Notes: a model not told the origin generated them from the sequence alone. 64,000 nucleotides of DNA from Onishia taeanensis (GCF_003268885.1 NZ_QLSX01000002.1:1-64000); one strand, 5' to 3'. Counted from the first letter of the stretch, positions 26,412 through 36,069 are shown. Program-made: numbers and translations.

Positions 26412-27329
26412 ATGAGTGATGTCCCGACACTGTCATCTCCCTGCCTCGGTGATGCAAGAGTCTGCGTCGCTAGCGGCTGCGAGCTTGGCGAAGGACCGGG
26501 CTGGGACGCCGAGCGCGGCGAGCTTCGCTGGCTGAATATCCTGGCCGGCGAGCTGCACCGCGCCGGGCCCGCTGGGCTCGATCACCGTGTCAGCCCGCTC
26601 GACCGGCGAACCTCTTACGCGGCGCTGACTCATGACGGCGACTACCTACTGGTCGCGGAAAACCGCTTGTCGCGCTTCGACCCGCAAACCGGCGAGAGCG
26701 CCGCCTTCCTGCCCTTCGAGGACGACAATCCCGTCACCCGCAGCAATGATGCCCGGGTTGATACGCATGGCAGCCTGTGGCTATCCACCATGGGCCTTGG
26801 TGCCGAGAAAGGCGCTGGCAGCCTCTATCGCCTGCATCGCGGCGAGCTCACCTGTCTGCGTCAGGGGCTCACCATCCCCAATGCGTTGTGCTTCTCGGCG
26901 GATGGCAAATACGCCTACTTCAGCGATACCGCGACCGGCTGGGTGATGCGCTGGGCGCTGGATGCCGAGGGCTTCCCTGAGCGCAACCGCGATGGCGCCT
27001 TCATCGAGCCCGAGCCCTGGGCCGACCTGCGTCAGTCTGGCGGTGGACCGGATGGCGCGGTGATGGATGCCGAGGGCTGCATGTGGATCGCCCTCTGGGG
27101 GGCCGGCCGCGTGGCCAGGCTCGACCAGAACGGAGAGGAAATCGCCCATGTCGCGCTACCGGCAAGCCAGCCTTCCTGTCCCGTCTTCGGCGGTCACGAC
27201 CTCACCAGCCTCTATGTGACCACGGCCCGCGAGGGCATGGCCGACCCACAGCCCCATGACGGCGCCCTCTTCGTCATCGATCTTCCCGGCTGCCAAGGTG
27301 CTGCCGAGCCCGCCCTGCGCCTGGTTTAA
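26412..27329 (+). CDS. SMP-30/gluconolactonase-family lactonase, probably galactonolactonase
   Basis: The 305-residue protein is a six-bladed propeller of the SMP-30/LRE family. Features include GCELGEGPGWDAERGELRWLNI (metal-ligand Glu), NDARVDTHGSLWLSTMG, the conserved IPNALCFSADGKYAYFSDT, and GGGPDGAVMDAEGCMWIALWG with the catalytic-type Asp. Members hydrolyse sugar lactones with a divalent metal. At the end of the dgo operon it would open D-galactono-1,4-lactone to feed DgoD. That substrate is inferred. AAGGAG precedes the ATG. Confidence 0.87.
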   Translation: MSDVPTLSSPCLGDARVCVASGCELGEGPGWDAERGELRWLNILAGELHRAGPAGLDHRVSPLDRRTSYAALTHDGDYLLVAENRLSRFDPQTGESAAFLPFEDDNPVTRSNDARVDTHGSLWLSTMGLGAEKGAGSLYRLHRGELTCLRQGLTIPNALCFSADGKYAYFSDTATGWVMRWALDAEGFPERNRDGAFIEPEPWADLRQSGGGPDGAVMDAEGCMWIALWGAGRVARLDQNGEEIAHVALPASQPSCPVFGGHDLTSLYVTTAREGMADPQPHDGALFVIDLPGCQGAAEPALRLV

Positions 27330-27485
27330 GGCCGAGGGCTGAGGCCCGACCACCCGCTAATCAAGCCGGGTTTTAACGCAGCATTACCGGGCGCAGGCAG
27401 TTTTGACGCAAAGACTAAAGTTGCATGGCTGTGGACAAAATCATGACAATGCACTGATATCTTCCACCGCCGACAAGGATTGCCG

Positions 27486-28364
27486 ATGTTTGCCCAACTC
27501 TTCGCCGTGATGGCCCCTGTATTGATCGGTGCCGGTCTCGGCTTTACTTGGGTCAGGCTCGGCCACGACTTCCCGGTCCCCTTCGTCACCAAGCTGGTCT
27601 TCAACATTGGGACGCCGGCGCTGATTCTGGCCTCGCTGGCAGGTGCCGAAGTCGATGCCCAGAGTTTCACCATGACCATGCTCGGCACGCTGTTAGTGCT
27701 TGCCGTCATGGCCCTGGCGACCTTTCTGGTGGCCCCGCTGCTCGACAAGCCCTGGCAGGTGATGCTGGCGCCGATGATGTACCCCAACACCGGTAACATG
27801 GGCCTGCCTGTGGTGCTCTACGCGTTCGGCCAGTCGGCCTTCGCTTTCGCGATTGCGGTGATGGTCACGGTATCGCTGGTGCAGTTCACCTTCGGCATTG
27901 CCATGTCGAGCCGCAGCGGCCGCCCGCTGCGCACCCTGGCCCGCACTCCCGCCCTCTATGCGATCGCCGTCGCACTGACCCTGCTGCTCACCGAAACCGA
28001 GCTGCCGCTGTGGCTCGACAACACCCTGGAGCTGATCTCGGGCTTCACCGTGCCGCTGATGCTGATCACCCTGGGTGTATCGCTGGCCAATATCCGCGCC
28101 AGGAACCTCTCCGCTGGCGTCGGCTTCAGCGTGATACGCATCCCGCTCGCCGCCCTGTTGGCCTTCATCGTCGGACACCTGCTCGGCCTGCCGCCGCTCG
28201 CACAGAGCATTCTGGTCGTGCAGATGAGCATGCCCGTCGCGGTGTTCAACTATCTGTTCGCCCAACGCTCGGGCCGAGAGCCTGAATACGTGGCGAGCCT
28301 GGTGTTCTGCTCGACGCTGCTGGCCTTTATCTATCTGCCAATGCTGCTGGCCTTTCTGCTTTAG
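27486..28364 (+). CDS. AEC-family (auxin efflux carrier-like) permease
   Basis: The 292-residue protein has about ten membrane segments in two repeats. MFAQLFAVMAPVLIGAGLGFTWVR opens it, MYPNTGNMGLPVVLYAFG is the typical discontinuous-helix motif, and ILVVQMSMPVAVFNYLFAQ is the second. Bacterial members are often called malate or malonate permeases, but specificity is poorly predicted. The ATG at 27486 is seven bases after AAGGA. It follows the dgo operon by 156 bp; the usual galactonate transporter DgoT is absent, so a link to galactonate is possible but unproven. Confidence 0.8.
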   Translation: MFAQLFAVMAPVLIGAGLGFTWVRLGHDFPVPFVTKLVFNIGTPALILASLAGAEVDAQSFTMTMLGTLLVLAVMALATFLVAPLLDKPWQVMLAPMMYPNTGNMGLPVVLYAFGQSAFAFAIAVMVTVSLVQFTFGIAMSSRSGRPLRTLARTPALYAIAVALTLLLTETELPLWLDNTLELISGFTVPLMLITLGVSLANIRARNLSAGVGFSVIRIPLAALLAFIVGHLLGLPPLAQSILVVQMSMPVAVFNYLFAQRSGREPEYVASLVFCSTLLAFIYLPMLLAFLL

Positions 28365-28521
28365 TAGCATCATGCCGAGGGCTGCAGCCGATGAGGCCTA
28401 ACGAGGCGCATGCATCCCGGCAATATGCACTCTTCAACAAATGGACATGGTTCGGTCATCATCACTGCGGACAGTGGCTGTTCCCGGCATTCGCCCCGAG
28501 CAACGACCCAGGAGCCTGTCC

Positions 28522-30204
28522 ATGTCCACGCGTCTATTCCATTTACTCCGTCGCCACCCCCTTGCAGGCAACGGCCGCTCAACGAGTGAACCTCACCCTG
28601 AGCCGGCAGTAAAAGCAGCGTCGGCTTCGCCCTTTAACCTAAGCCGCCGTCAGTTGCTCTCGCGAAGCCTGCAAGGCGCAGGGGCCGGACTGCTTGCGAC
28701 TAGCGGCCTGCTCGGCGCACCGGCGATCGTCATGGCCGAAGGCCGTCGCCCGGGCATGCCCTCCGGCGTGATGAGCGGCGATGTCACGGCCGACCGGGCC
28801 ATGCTGTGGAGCCAGACGGATCGTCCATCACGCATGATGATCGAACTGGCCGATAACCCTGAGATGCGCGGCGCTTTCGCCGTGCGCGGCCCGACCGCCT
28901 TGCCCACTGATGATCTGACGGCGCGCCTAGACTTGGCCGGCATCGGCCGCCATGCCAACACAGGGGGTGAAGTCTTCTACCGCGTCCGCTTTGCCGATCT
29001 AAGCGACCATCGTGCCATCAGCGAGCCGCTGGATGGGCGCTTGGTGCTGCCACCCAGTGCGCAGAAGCCGCGGGCGCTGCGTTTCGTCTGGTCCGGCGAT
29101 ACCGTGGGGCAGGGCTGGGGGATCAACCCGGATTTCGGCGGCCTGCGCCTGTACGACACCATGCGACGGGTGCAGCCGGATTTCTTCCTCCACTCCGGCG
29201 ACACCATTTATGCCGATGGCCCACTGCAGGAGAGTGTGACCGAACATGACGGCAGTATATGGCGCAACATCGTCACCCCGGCCAAGTCCAAGGTCGCCGA
29301 GACCCTCGACGAATACCGTGGTCAGTACGCCTATAACCTGATGGACGACAACCTGCGCCGCTTCAATGCCGAGGTACCGATGTTCGCCCAGTGGGATGAC
29401 CACGAGACGCTGAACAACTGGTACCCAGGAGAGATTCTCGACGACGCGCGCTATGCCGAGAAAAACGTCGACGTGCTGTCGGCCAATGCCCGCCAGGCCT
29501 TCCTCGAGTACATGCCGCTGCGCACCTCTCTTGCAGCACCGGAGCGCATTTATCGCAAGTTCAGCTTCGGGCCGAGCCTGGAGATGTTCATGCTCGACAT
29601 GCGCAGCTTCCGGGGGCCCAACTCCGCCAACCGCCAGTCACAGCAAGGGCCAGAGACCGACTTTCTCGGCCGCGATCAGCTGACCTGGCTAAAGCAGTCC
29701 CTCAAGGCCAGCAATGCCACCTGGAAAGTGATCGCCTCTGATATGCCGTTGGGCATCATGGTGCGCGATGGGGATAACTTCGAGAACTCGTCGAACGGCG
29801 TCGGTCCGGTGCTGGGCCGGGAGCAAGATATCGCCGAACTGCTCAAGTACGTACGTGACGAAGGCATCGAGAACCTGGTGTGGCTAACCGCCGATGTGCA
29901 CTACACCGCAGCGCACCACTACTCGCCGCAGCGCGCCGTGTTCAAGGAATTCACGCCGTTCTGGGAGTTCGTCAGCGGCCCGATTCATGCCGGCACCTAT
30001 GGGCCGGGCGAGCTAGACAACACCTTTGGTCTCACGCTCGAGTTCGTGAAAGCGCCGCCGGAAGGTCGCGCTAACATGTCTCCCCGAGAAGGCTTCCAGT
30101 TCTTCGGTCAGGTAGATCTCGACCCACAGAGCGAGGCGCTTACCGTCACGCTCAAGGATATCCAGGGCGAGGCGCTCTATTCCAAGGTACTGATGCCGGC
30201 TTGA
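28522..30204 (+). CDS. phoD: PhoD-like alkaline phosphatase, Tat-exported
   Basis: The 560-residue protein has a twin-arginine signal (LSRRQLLSRSLQGAGAGLLATSGLLGAPAIVMA), preceded by an unusually long N-region of about 45 residues. The mature part begins with a fibronectin-like domain (FPSGVMSGDVTADRAMLWSQTD type). Metallophosphoesterase motifs follow: SGDTIYADGP, WDDHETLNNW, MLDMRSFRG and WLTADVHYTAAHHYSP. PhoD enzymes hydrolyse phosphodi- and monoesters in the periplasm using Fe and Ca. The start is the ATG at 28522, eight bases after AGGAG. A terminator hairpin follows. Confidence 0.88.
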   Translation: MSTRLFHLLRRHPLAGNGRSTSEPHPEPAVKAASASPFNLSRRQLLSRSLQGAGAGLLATSGLLGAPAIVMAEGRRPGMPSGVMSGDVTADRAMLWSQTDRPSRMMIELADNPEMRGAFAVRGPTALPTDDLTARLDLAGIGRHANTGGEVFYRVRFADLSDHRAISEPLDGRLVLPPSAQKPRALRFVWSGDTVGQGWGINPDFGGLRLYDTMRRVQPDFFLHSGDTIYADGPLQESVTEHDGSIWRNIVTPAKSKVAETLDEYRGQYAYNLMDDNLRRFNAEVPMFAQWDDHETLNNWYPGEILDDARYAEKNVDVLSANARQAFLEYMPLRTSLAAPERIYRKFSFGPSLEMFMLDMRSFRGPNSANRQSQQGPETDFLGRDQLTWLKQSLKASNATWKVIASDMPLGIMVRDGDNFENSSNGVGPVLGREQDIAELLKYVRDEGIENLVWLTADVHYTAAHHYSPQRAVFKEFTPFWEFVSGPIHAGTYGPGELDNTFGLTLEFVKAPPEGRANMSPREGFQFFGQVDLDPQSEALTVTLKDIQGEALYSKVLMPA

Positions 30205-30223
30205 TCGCTGGCTAGAGCGACCA

Positions 30224-30302
30224 GCCAGACAGCAAGAGGCCGCGCCTGGGCGCGGCCTCTCCTCTTACTGAACCGATGTTCCGGCTTTTGCACCAGGCGC
30301 TG
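30224..30302 (+). repeat. Terminator-containing direct repeat, copy A
   Basis: This 79-base segment from GCCAGACAGCAAGAGG to CCAGGCGCTG is closely similar to 32279-32352. The two copies flank the lower-GC mqo gene. The GCCAGACAG, the hairpin, CCGGCTTTT and CAGGCGCTG blocks are shared in order; a short stretch after the hairpin differs. Confidence 0.75.
30235..30260 (+). terminator. Intrinsic-type terminator after phoD
   Basis: AGAGGCCGCGC pairs perfectly with GCGCGGCCTCT around CTGG, 30 bp after the phoD stop. The following bases CCTCTTACT are pyrimidine-rich but not a clean T-run. Confidence 0.7.
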
Positions 30303-30764
30303 ACCCGGCTGCCGCTACCTTGCGCTCCAAGGTGTTGCCGTTATTCTATGAACCTAGGACGCTAAAAGCCGGTTTCGAGATACGTACTCCTTAACATCAG
30401 GGATTCCCGTCAAGTTTCGTTGATAACCGCCCTTCTCCGGCGCCGAGCTCAAGCGCCGTCAGGCATAACGGCTTAGTGGCGCAGCGTTGTTTTGATATCC
30501 CACAAAAAACGCAGAAAGGCCGACTCATGTGTGGTTGCATGGTGAGTAAGCTCCCAATTCTGCTCATAAAAAATGACATTGACCGCCAGCCCTTCCGATG
30601 CGCAAAAACTGGTCAAAAAACGCCAAAAAAACTTATCAATCAACAACTTATTGATATTCACAGCAACTTTACGCATTTCCAGCGTGGGCGCGAATCATGG
30701 TATTTTCTGATTCATTCACTCTTTTTGCCGACATTAAAACCACTCAAACAGACGGGAAAACGTA
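30303..30764. other. AT-rich leader region of mqo, 462 bp
   Basis: No gene is supported. Base composition drops clearly in GC from about 30480, continuing into mqo. A-tracts at 30563-30690 suggest a curved or foreign promoter region. The mqo start is preceded by a GGGAAA ribosome site. Confidence 0.55.
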
Positions 30765-32225
30765 ATGAAAGTGTTTATCATCGGGGCGGGCATCATGGGG
30801 ACCACCTTTGCGACGCTGGCCAAAGAGATCGCTCCCGAGCTGGAAATCACCATCATAGAAAGGCTGGAACGTGCCGGAGCCGGCAACTCCTCCGCGTTCT
30901 GGAACGCAGGCACCGGCCATGAGGCGAACTGTGAGCTCAACTACACGCCAGTGGATGGAGAGGTCATTGCCGTTGAGAAAGCACTGAAAATCCACGCGCA
31001 GTTCAATGTTGCCAAGCAGTTCTGGGCGTACCTGATCAAGAAAGGCGTCATCAAAGACCCGAAAAGCTTCATTAACCAGACCAAGCATTGCACGATCGTT
31101 GCCGAACCATCGATCGAAGAACTGAAGCTTCGATTCCGCGAGATGTCCGCCCACCACTTCTTCGAAAACATGCAGTTTTCGGACGACTTTGACCAGATCA
31201 AAAGCTGGATTCCCTACACCATGGAAGGGCGTTCGCGGGATGAAAAAATGGCCGCGACCGTCATTGAAACCGGAACCGACGTCAACTTTGGCGCCTTGAC
31301 GGAGCAGATGGCCGCTCACGCAGAGAATGATCTGGGTGTGAACATCGAATACGGCACTCATGTAAAACGCGTCCATAAAAGCCCATCGGGCCAATGGATA
31401 ATTGAAACCGAAAATAAAGAGGGGGCTACTCAGCACCGGGCAGATGTGCTGTTTGTCGGTGCCGGTGGTGGTGCTTTCCCATTACTCAAGAAAAGTCACC
31501 TGCCGTTCCGGAGTCGATACGCCGGCTTCCCCGTTGGCGGCCGCTTTCTAAAGGCGTCGATCAGCCCAGAAGAGGCAGAGAATTATCACGCCAAGACCTA
31601 TGGTAAAGCCAAAGTGGGCGCCCCCCCCATGTCCGTGCCGCACCTGGATTTGCGGGTGGTCAATGGTCAGCACTATCTATTATTCGGGCCATTCGCCTCG
31701 TTCAATCCTGTGCTCGAGAGAGGCCGGGGCGTATTCGACTACATCAAGGCGATCCGTCTGCATGATATTCCCAATCTGCTAGACGTCGCGCTTGAGAACT
31801 TTCCCCTGGTCAAATATCTGGTCTCAGAAACCTTTACGGGCAAAAAAAGCATGCTGGCACAGCTGGAAGCATTTGCGCCCGGCCTGAGCACAAAATTCGA
31901 CTGGGAACCCATCCATGCTGGCCAGCGCGTTCAGATCATCAAGGATGGGGACCTGCAGATGGGTACCGAGATTGTCGTGTCTGAGGACAAGACCTACGGC
32001 ACCTTGTTGGGGGCGTCACCGGGCGCATCGGTCTCCCCTGAAGTCATGTTGAGGTGCCTGGAGCAACTCATTCCGTCGATTTTCACCAAAGGCGATGGCG
32101 ACAAACGCAAGCAGGAGATCTTTCCGGAAGACAGCCTGGAAACCCTGATCCACGATGCCGACCGCTACCGTGAAATCCGAGATTCGGTGAATGAAGCACT
32201 GGGAATCGTAACGTCAGTAGACTAG
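30765..32225 (+). CDS. mqo: Malate:quinone oxidoreductase
   Basis: The 486-residue FAD enzyme oxidises malate to oxaloacetate at the membrane and passes electrons to quinone. It begins MKVFIIGAGIMGTTFATLAKEI (Rossmann G-x-G-x-x-G). Further family motifs are NSSAFWNAGTGHEANCELNYTP, FVGAGGGAFPLLKKSHLP, FPVGGRFL, YLLFGPFASFNPV and GTLLGASPGASVSPEVML. Length fits Mqo (about 490-550). Its codon use and base composition are more AT-rich than its neighbours, and it sits between two copies of a terminator segment. Both suggest late acquisition. Confidence 0.92.
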   Translation: MKVFIIGAGIMGTTFATLAKEIAPELEITIIERLERAGAGNSSAFWNAGTGHEANCELNYTPVDGEVIAVEKALKIHAQFNVAKQFWAYLIKKGVIKDPKSFINQTKHCTIVAEPSIEELKLRFREMSAHHFFENMQFSDDFDQIKSWIPYTMEGRSRDEKMAATVIETGTDVNFGALTEQMAAHAENDLGVNIEYGTHVKRVHKSPSGQWIIETENKEGATQHRADVLFVGAGGGAFPLLKKSHLPFRSRYAGFPVGGRFLKASISPEEAENYHAKTYGKAKVGAPPMSVPHLDLRVVNGQHYLLFGPFASFNPVLERGRGVFDYIKAIRLHDIPNLLDVALENFPLVKYLVSETFTGKKSMLAQLEAFAPGLSTKFDWEPIHAGQRVQIIKDGDLQMGTEIVVSEDKTYGTLLGASPGASVSPEVMLRCLEQLIPSIFTKGDGDKRKQEIFPEDSLETLIHDADRYREIRDSVNEALGIVTSVD

Positions 32226-32278
32226 CGCAAGATTGCATATACCTTCTGTCCAATCAGGGGAGACCCTGAAACGCTTCG

Positions 32279-32352
32279 GCCAGACAGTAAGAGGCCGCGC
32301 CTGAGCGCGGCCTCTTGCCTAACAGATATCCCGGCTTTTATATCAGGCGCTG
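32279..32352 (+). repeat. Terminator-containing direct repeat, copy B
   Basis: This is the second copy of the segment described at 30224-30302. It runs from GCCAGACAGTAAGAGG to TCAGGCGCTG and stops five bases short of the stop codon of the metallohydrolase gene at 32357. Confidence 0.75.
32289..32316. terminator. Bidirectional hairpin between mqo and the metallohydrolase gene
   Basis: AAGAGGCCGCGC pairs perfectly with GCGCGGCCTCTT around CTGA, a 12-bp stem between convergent genes. Downstream T-rich tracts are short in both directions. Confidence 0.7.
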
Positions 32353-32356
32353 GCGA

Positions 32357-34642
32357 TCATTCGCCGGCAGCCGACAGATAAGCCGTGCTGCCCTGACGCT
32401 TGACCCATACCGGATTGCTCCAGGCTTGGTCGCCATCGGCGTCCTCGACTTCCAGGGCAATCCAGCCGTCGATCTCGCCATCCAGCGGGAACGCCAGACT
32501 GGCCTCCTTGCCGTCGAGCTTACGGGTGGCGATGACCTCACCACCGCGGCCGACCAGGCGTGCCTCGGCCAGACCGTCCACCGCCGCGACATCGATATGC
32601 CAGGTGGCCGACTCGTCACCTGCCAGGCGCAAGGTATCGCCGAACAGCGCGTTCTGCGGATATAGCAGCGGACCCTGGGTCGCATAGCCGTGACCGTCCT
32701 TGAGGGCGCGAGCAAAAGCACGCGGCGACAGCTCGCCGGGAACTCGCGCCATCATGCGAATGCGGCCGGTCAGGTCGTTCCAGGCGTCATGGGTATCGGT
32801 ACCGGCGGTAAAGTAGATCGCCGTACCGTCATCCCACAGCGCATGAGCGGTCTCGAGGGTCTTGGCGTTATCGACCTCGGCGTTGAGCTCGAGCAGGTCG
32901 AAGTTCGGCGTAAAGCCTCCCGGCACCTTGTCGTTGGAAAGATTGTTCAGGTAGCCATAGTCGTTGTACGGATGGTTCATGGGAATCACCTCGGCGCCCA
33001 GGCGACGGGCATCCTGGATGATCTCCTGCACCTCGTCGGTGCCCGGATCGACCATCAACTCACCGCCCAGGGCAATGGGGAAGGGATTCATGTGGCCCCA
33101 GGACGGCGATATTTCGATCGACGGAATGAAGGGCACGCCGCGGCTATCGGAGAGCGCCTGGAAGCGCTGGTGATTGGCCGTCGAGTCATGGTCGCTGACG
33201 AAGGTCAGATCTAGGTCGGTAGCGAGCTGGGCGCTGACTACCGTCTCGGGGGGTGTGGTGCCCTCGAGCACGTTGGCATGGTGGTGCAAGTCGGCGCCAT
33301 ACCAGCCACGGTCGTTGGGCTCGGCCAGGCGATCGATCTCGATGGTACGCGACACCTGCTCACCGGAATCAAGGCTCACGTCGAGGGTCTCGCCCTCGGC
33401 CGTGAAGCCCGCACCGGCGTTCACGGCCAGGCGGTACTCGCCCAGCGCCAGCGACAGCTCGGCACTGCCGGCCGGGTCCAGCGAGGTGAAGAAGGTCTGC
33501 TTGCCGAGGAACTCCACCGGCGGCTGCTGGCCCTCGAGGATGGTCAGGCGGGCATCCCGTGCCACACCGCTGCCGGTCTCGACGATATCCAACTTCAGGG
33601 TGCCCGGGCCCTTTAGCCCCTCGAAGGTCAAGGTCTGCTCGCCGTCGGCGGTCACGCTGATATCGCGGGGCTCGCTGTTGGCATGGCCAAGCCCGGTGGC
33701 ATAGACCTGGTAGTCACCCGTCGGCAGGTCCATCGCGAACTGGCCGTCTTCAGCCAGGGTCCAGGCATAGGGGTGGCCCTGCTTCTCGACCATCACCAGG
33801 CCATCCTGCGGGGCCTCTCCGTCATCGTTGCTCAGGGTGCCGCTGATCCGGCCAGCGTCCTGATCCTTGCGTTCGATCTCGTTGGCCACCACTGGCGCCA
33901 AATCGCCTGTAGGCACCACCTGCAGCGCACCTTTGAAGGTGCGGCTTTCGCCCGGCGCCAGACTATGCTCAAGGTACATGTCCTGGCCTTCATAGTTGAC
34001 GCGGTCGAAATACGGCGCATGCAGCGCGATCACCCAATCCCGGTCATAGGCGACCATGCGATCGGTCAGCGCCTCGTCGGCGACGGTTTCCTTGGCATCG
34101 CCAAGGCCCGGCACGCCAAACAGGAAGCCGGTGTCTGGCCACAGGGTGAAGCCGGAACGGATGGCCGTCAGGGCTTCGTCGCCGGCGTTCTCGAGCTCGG
34201 TCTCAAGCTCGATGCGGTCGCTGCCGGCCTCGAGCGTGTAGGTGGTGATCACCCAGGCATCGCCCCAGTTACGGCGCACCTGGACCACGGCTCTCTCGGG
34301 GCTGTCCTCTAGAACCGTGACCTCCTTCTCGCTGTTCGGCCAGGCCGACCAGTTGTTGGGAATGAAGTCAGCAAAGGCGACGCGATCCAGATCCAACTCA
34401 CCGTCCTTGACCGCCGCCAAATCCACGAGGGTGCCGCGAGGCACACCCCAAGGCGGGCGGGACTCTACCGCCAGGGCAAAGGCCAGATGTTCGTTGGCGA
34501 TGGTCAGGTCTTCGTCGGCGGTGGCCTCCCCGTCAGGAATCGAGGTAGCGCCCCGGGTCAGGCTGACGTCGGCCTGGGCGGGACCAGCAAGTCCAAGCGC
34601 CAGTCCTGCCGCCAGCCAAGTGCGTCGCGAATGCATCGTCAT
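32357..34642 (-). CDS. Exported CehA/McbA-like PHP-domain metallohydrolase
   Basis: The protein of about 761 residues has a signal peptide (TWLAAGLALGLAGPAQA) and an N-terminal half of beta-sandwich and carboxypeptidase-regulatory-like domains (GTLSNDDGEAPQDGLVMVEK). The C-terminal PHP-fold hydrolase has metal motifs GADLHHHAN, FVSDHDSTANH, EISPSWGHMNPF, MNHPYNDYGYL and TAGTDTHDAW. This matches the CehA/McbA family, named after carbaryl hydrolases but mostly of unknown substrate, in the periplasm. The start is set at 34642, nine bases after AAGGA; the upstream ATG at 34648 is too near. It is convergent with mqo. Confidence 0.82.
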   Translation of the reverse strand: MTMHSRRTWLAAGLALGLAGPAQADVSLTRGATSIPDGEATADEDLTIANEHLAFALAVESRPPWGVPRGTLVDLAAVKDGELDLDRVAFADFIPNNWSAWPNSEKEVTVLEDSPERAVVQVRRNWGDAWVITTYTLEAGSDRIELETELENAGDEALTAIRSGFTLWPDTGFLFGVPGLGDAKETVADEALTDRMVAYDRDWVIALHAPYFDRVNYEGQDMYLEHSLAPGESRTFKGALQVVPTGDLAPVVANEIERKDQDAGRISGTLSNDDGEAPQDGLVMVEKQGHPYAWTLAEDGQFAMDLPTGDYQVYATGLGHANSEPRDISVTADGEQTLTFEGLKGPGTLKLDIVETGSGVARDARLTILEGQQPPVEFLGKQTFFTSLDPAGSAELSLALGEYRLAVNAGAGFTAEGETLDVSLDSGEQVSRTIEIDRLAEPNDRGWYGADLHHHANVLEGTTPPETVVSAQLATDLDLTFVSDHDSTANHQRFQALSDSRGVPFIPSIEISPSWGHMNPFPIALGGELMVDPGTDEVQEIIQDARRLGAEVIPMNHPYNDYGYLNNLSNDKVPGGFTPNFDLLELNAEVDNAKTLETAHALWDDGTAIYFTAGTDTHDAWNDLTGRIRMMARVPGELSPRAFARALKDGHGYATQGPLLYPQNALFGDTLRLAGDESATWHIDVAAVDGLAEARLVGRGGEVIATRKLDGKEASLAFPLDGEIDGWIALEVEDADGDQAWSNPVWVKRQGSTAYLSAAGE

Positions 34643-34851
34643 GGGCATGATCCTTTATTATTCCACAGCGTTATCGAATTCAAGGCAGAGGATTATCATC
34701 TATTTTATTTGATCATTCAAATTACCTGATGAGCGCCAGGTTCAACGCGGCATTTGAGCTATTCGGCGCCTATCAAGCATAGGCTGTCGCGCCAATAGCG
34801 GAGAGGCCTGCTAGGGTGAAAAAGCTCATACCGAGGAAGGGAGTTCTGCCC

Positions 34852-36057
34852 ATGCAACGACCGATATGGCACGCCGCCTACTCGCGACTATCGACGCGGC
34901 TACCCGCAACGCTGCTGGCAGCCGCCTTACTGTCATCGCTATCGACCCAGGGGGCGACGACCATCGCCGAGGAACTGCCCGGCACCCCGCATACGCTCCG
35001 ACTCGAGCACTTGGCCGAAGGCCTCGAGCGCCCCTGGTCGCTGGCCTTTTTGCCCGATGGCCGTTTTCTGGTCAGTGAGCGACCGGGGCGGTTGGCACTG
35101 ATCGAGCCCGACGGCACCATCACGCACATCGAGGGGCTACCTCGCGTGGTTGCCCGCGGCCAGGGTGGGCTCTTGGATTTGGCCCTGTACCCGGACTTCG
35201 GAAATAGCGTCAACGGCAACGACGGCGAGCATGACTGGCTCTACTTCAGCTACGCCAAGGCCGGCCCCGATGGCAGCGGCACCGCAGTTGCCCGGGCGCG
35301 ATTGGCCCTGGATGCCCCCGGCGGCCCTCGACTCGAGGGCGTAGAGACGATGTTTGCGCAAAACCGTTTCTCGATGCCTAACCACCACTACAGTGGGCGC
35401 CTGGCCTGGCTTGCCGATACCACGCTGCTGTTGAGCATCGGCGACCGGGGCCAGGGCGAACGGGCACAGGACGGCGCCGATCATGCCGGCAGCGTGCTGC
35501 GACTGACACCAACCGGCGAGGCGCCTGCCGACAACCCTTTCGTCGATGAGCCGGGAATGGCCGCCGAACTCTATAGCCAGGGCAATCGCAATATCCAGGG
35601 CATGACGGTGACGAGCAACGGCACCGTGTGGACAAGCGAGCATGGGCCGCGTACCGGCGATGAGATCAACCGCATCGAGGCGGGGGTGAACTACGGCTGG
35701 CCGGAGGTGACGCTGGGGCGGGACTATGCGACCAACCTGCCGATTGGTCGCGATCATGCACCGGGCATGCGCGACCCCGCCTATGTGTTCGACGGGCGCT
35801 ATGCCCCATCGGGACTCGCCTGGGTGGATAGCCCGCAATTTCCGGGCTGGCAAGGGGACCTGCTGGCAGGGGGCCTTAGCAGCGAAACGCTGACGCGGCT
35901 GACGATCGACAACGGCAAGGTGTCTCGCGCCGAGGTGCTGCTCGACGGCCAGATCGGACGCATCCGCGACGTGCGCCAGGGGCCGGACGGGCTGATCTAC
36001 CTGCTCAATGACCAACCCAATGGCGGGCTTTTCCGCCTGCTGCCTGACACACCCTGA
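34852..36057 (+). CDS. PQQ-dependent soluble aldose-type sugar dehydrogenase
   Basis: The 401-residue secreted protein has a signal peptide (LPATLLAAALLSSLSTQG) and the six-bladed propeller of the YliI/GdhB group. Visible family blocks are GLERPWSLAFLPDGRFLVSERPGRLALI, GQGGLLDLALYPDF, SGRLAWLADTTLLLSIGDR, AELYSQGNRNIQGM, WTSEHGPRTGDEINRIEAGVNYGWP and PSGLAWVDSP. Members oxidise aldoses in the periplasm with PQQ. No PQQ synthesis genes are in the window. The ATG follows GAGGAAGGGAG; a GTG at 34816 would spoil the signal peptide start. Confidence 0.88.
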   Translation: MQRPIWHAAYSRLSTRLPATLLAAALLSSLSTQGATTIAEELPGTPHTLRLEHLAEGLERPWSLAFLPDGRFLVSERPGRLALIEPDGTITHIEGLPRVVARGQGGLLDLALYPDFGNSVNGNDGEHDWLYFSYAKAGPDGSGTAVARARLALDAPGGPRLEGVETMFAQNRFSMPNHHYSGRLAWLADTTLLLSIGDRGQGERAQDGADHAGSVLRLTPTGEAPADNPFVDEPGMAAELYSQGNRNIQGMTVTSNGTVWTSEHGPRTGDEINRIEAGVNYGWPEVTLGRDYATNLPIGRDHAPGMRDPAYVFDGRYAPSGLAWVDSPQFPGWQGDLLAGGLSSETLTRLTIDNGKVSRAEVLLDGQIGRIRDVRQGPDGLIYLLNDQPNGGLFRLLPDTP

Positions 36058-36069
36058 AAGCCCGACCTG

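Noticed and set aside
30476-30922. Possible small gene before mqo
   Set aside because: It overlaps the mqo start in another frame, has no ribosome site and no recognisable family; the region is better read as an AT-rich promoter.
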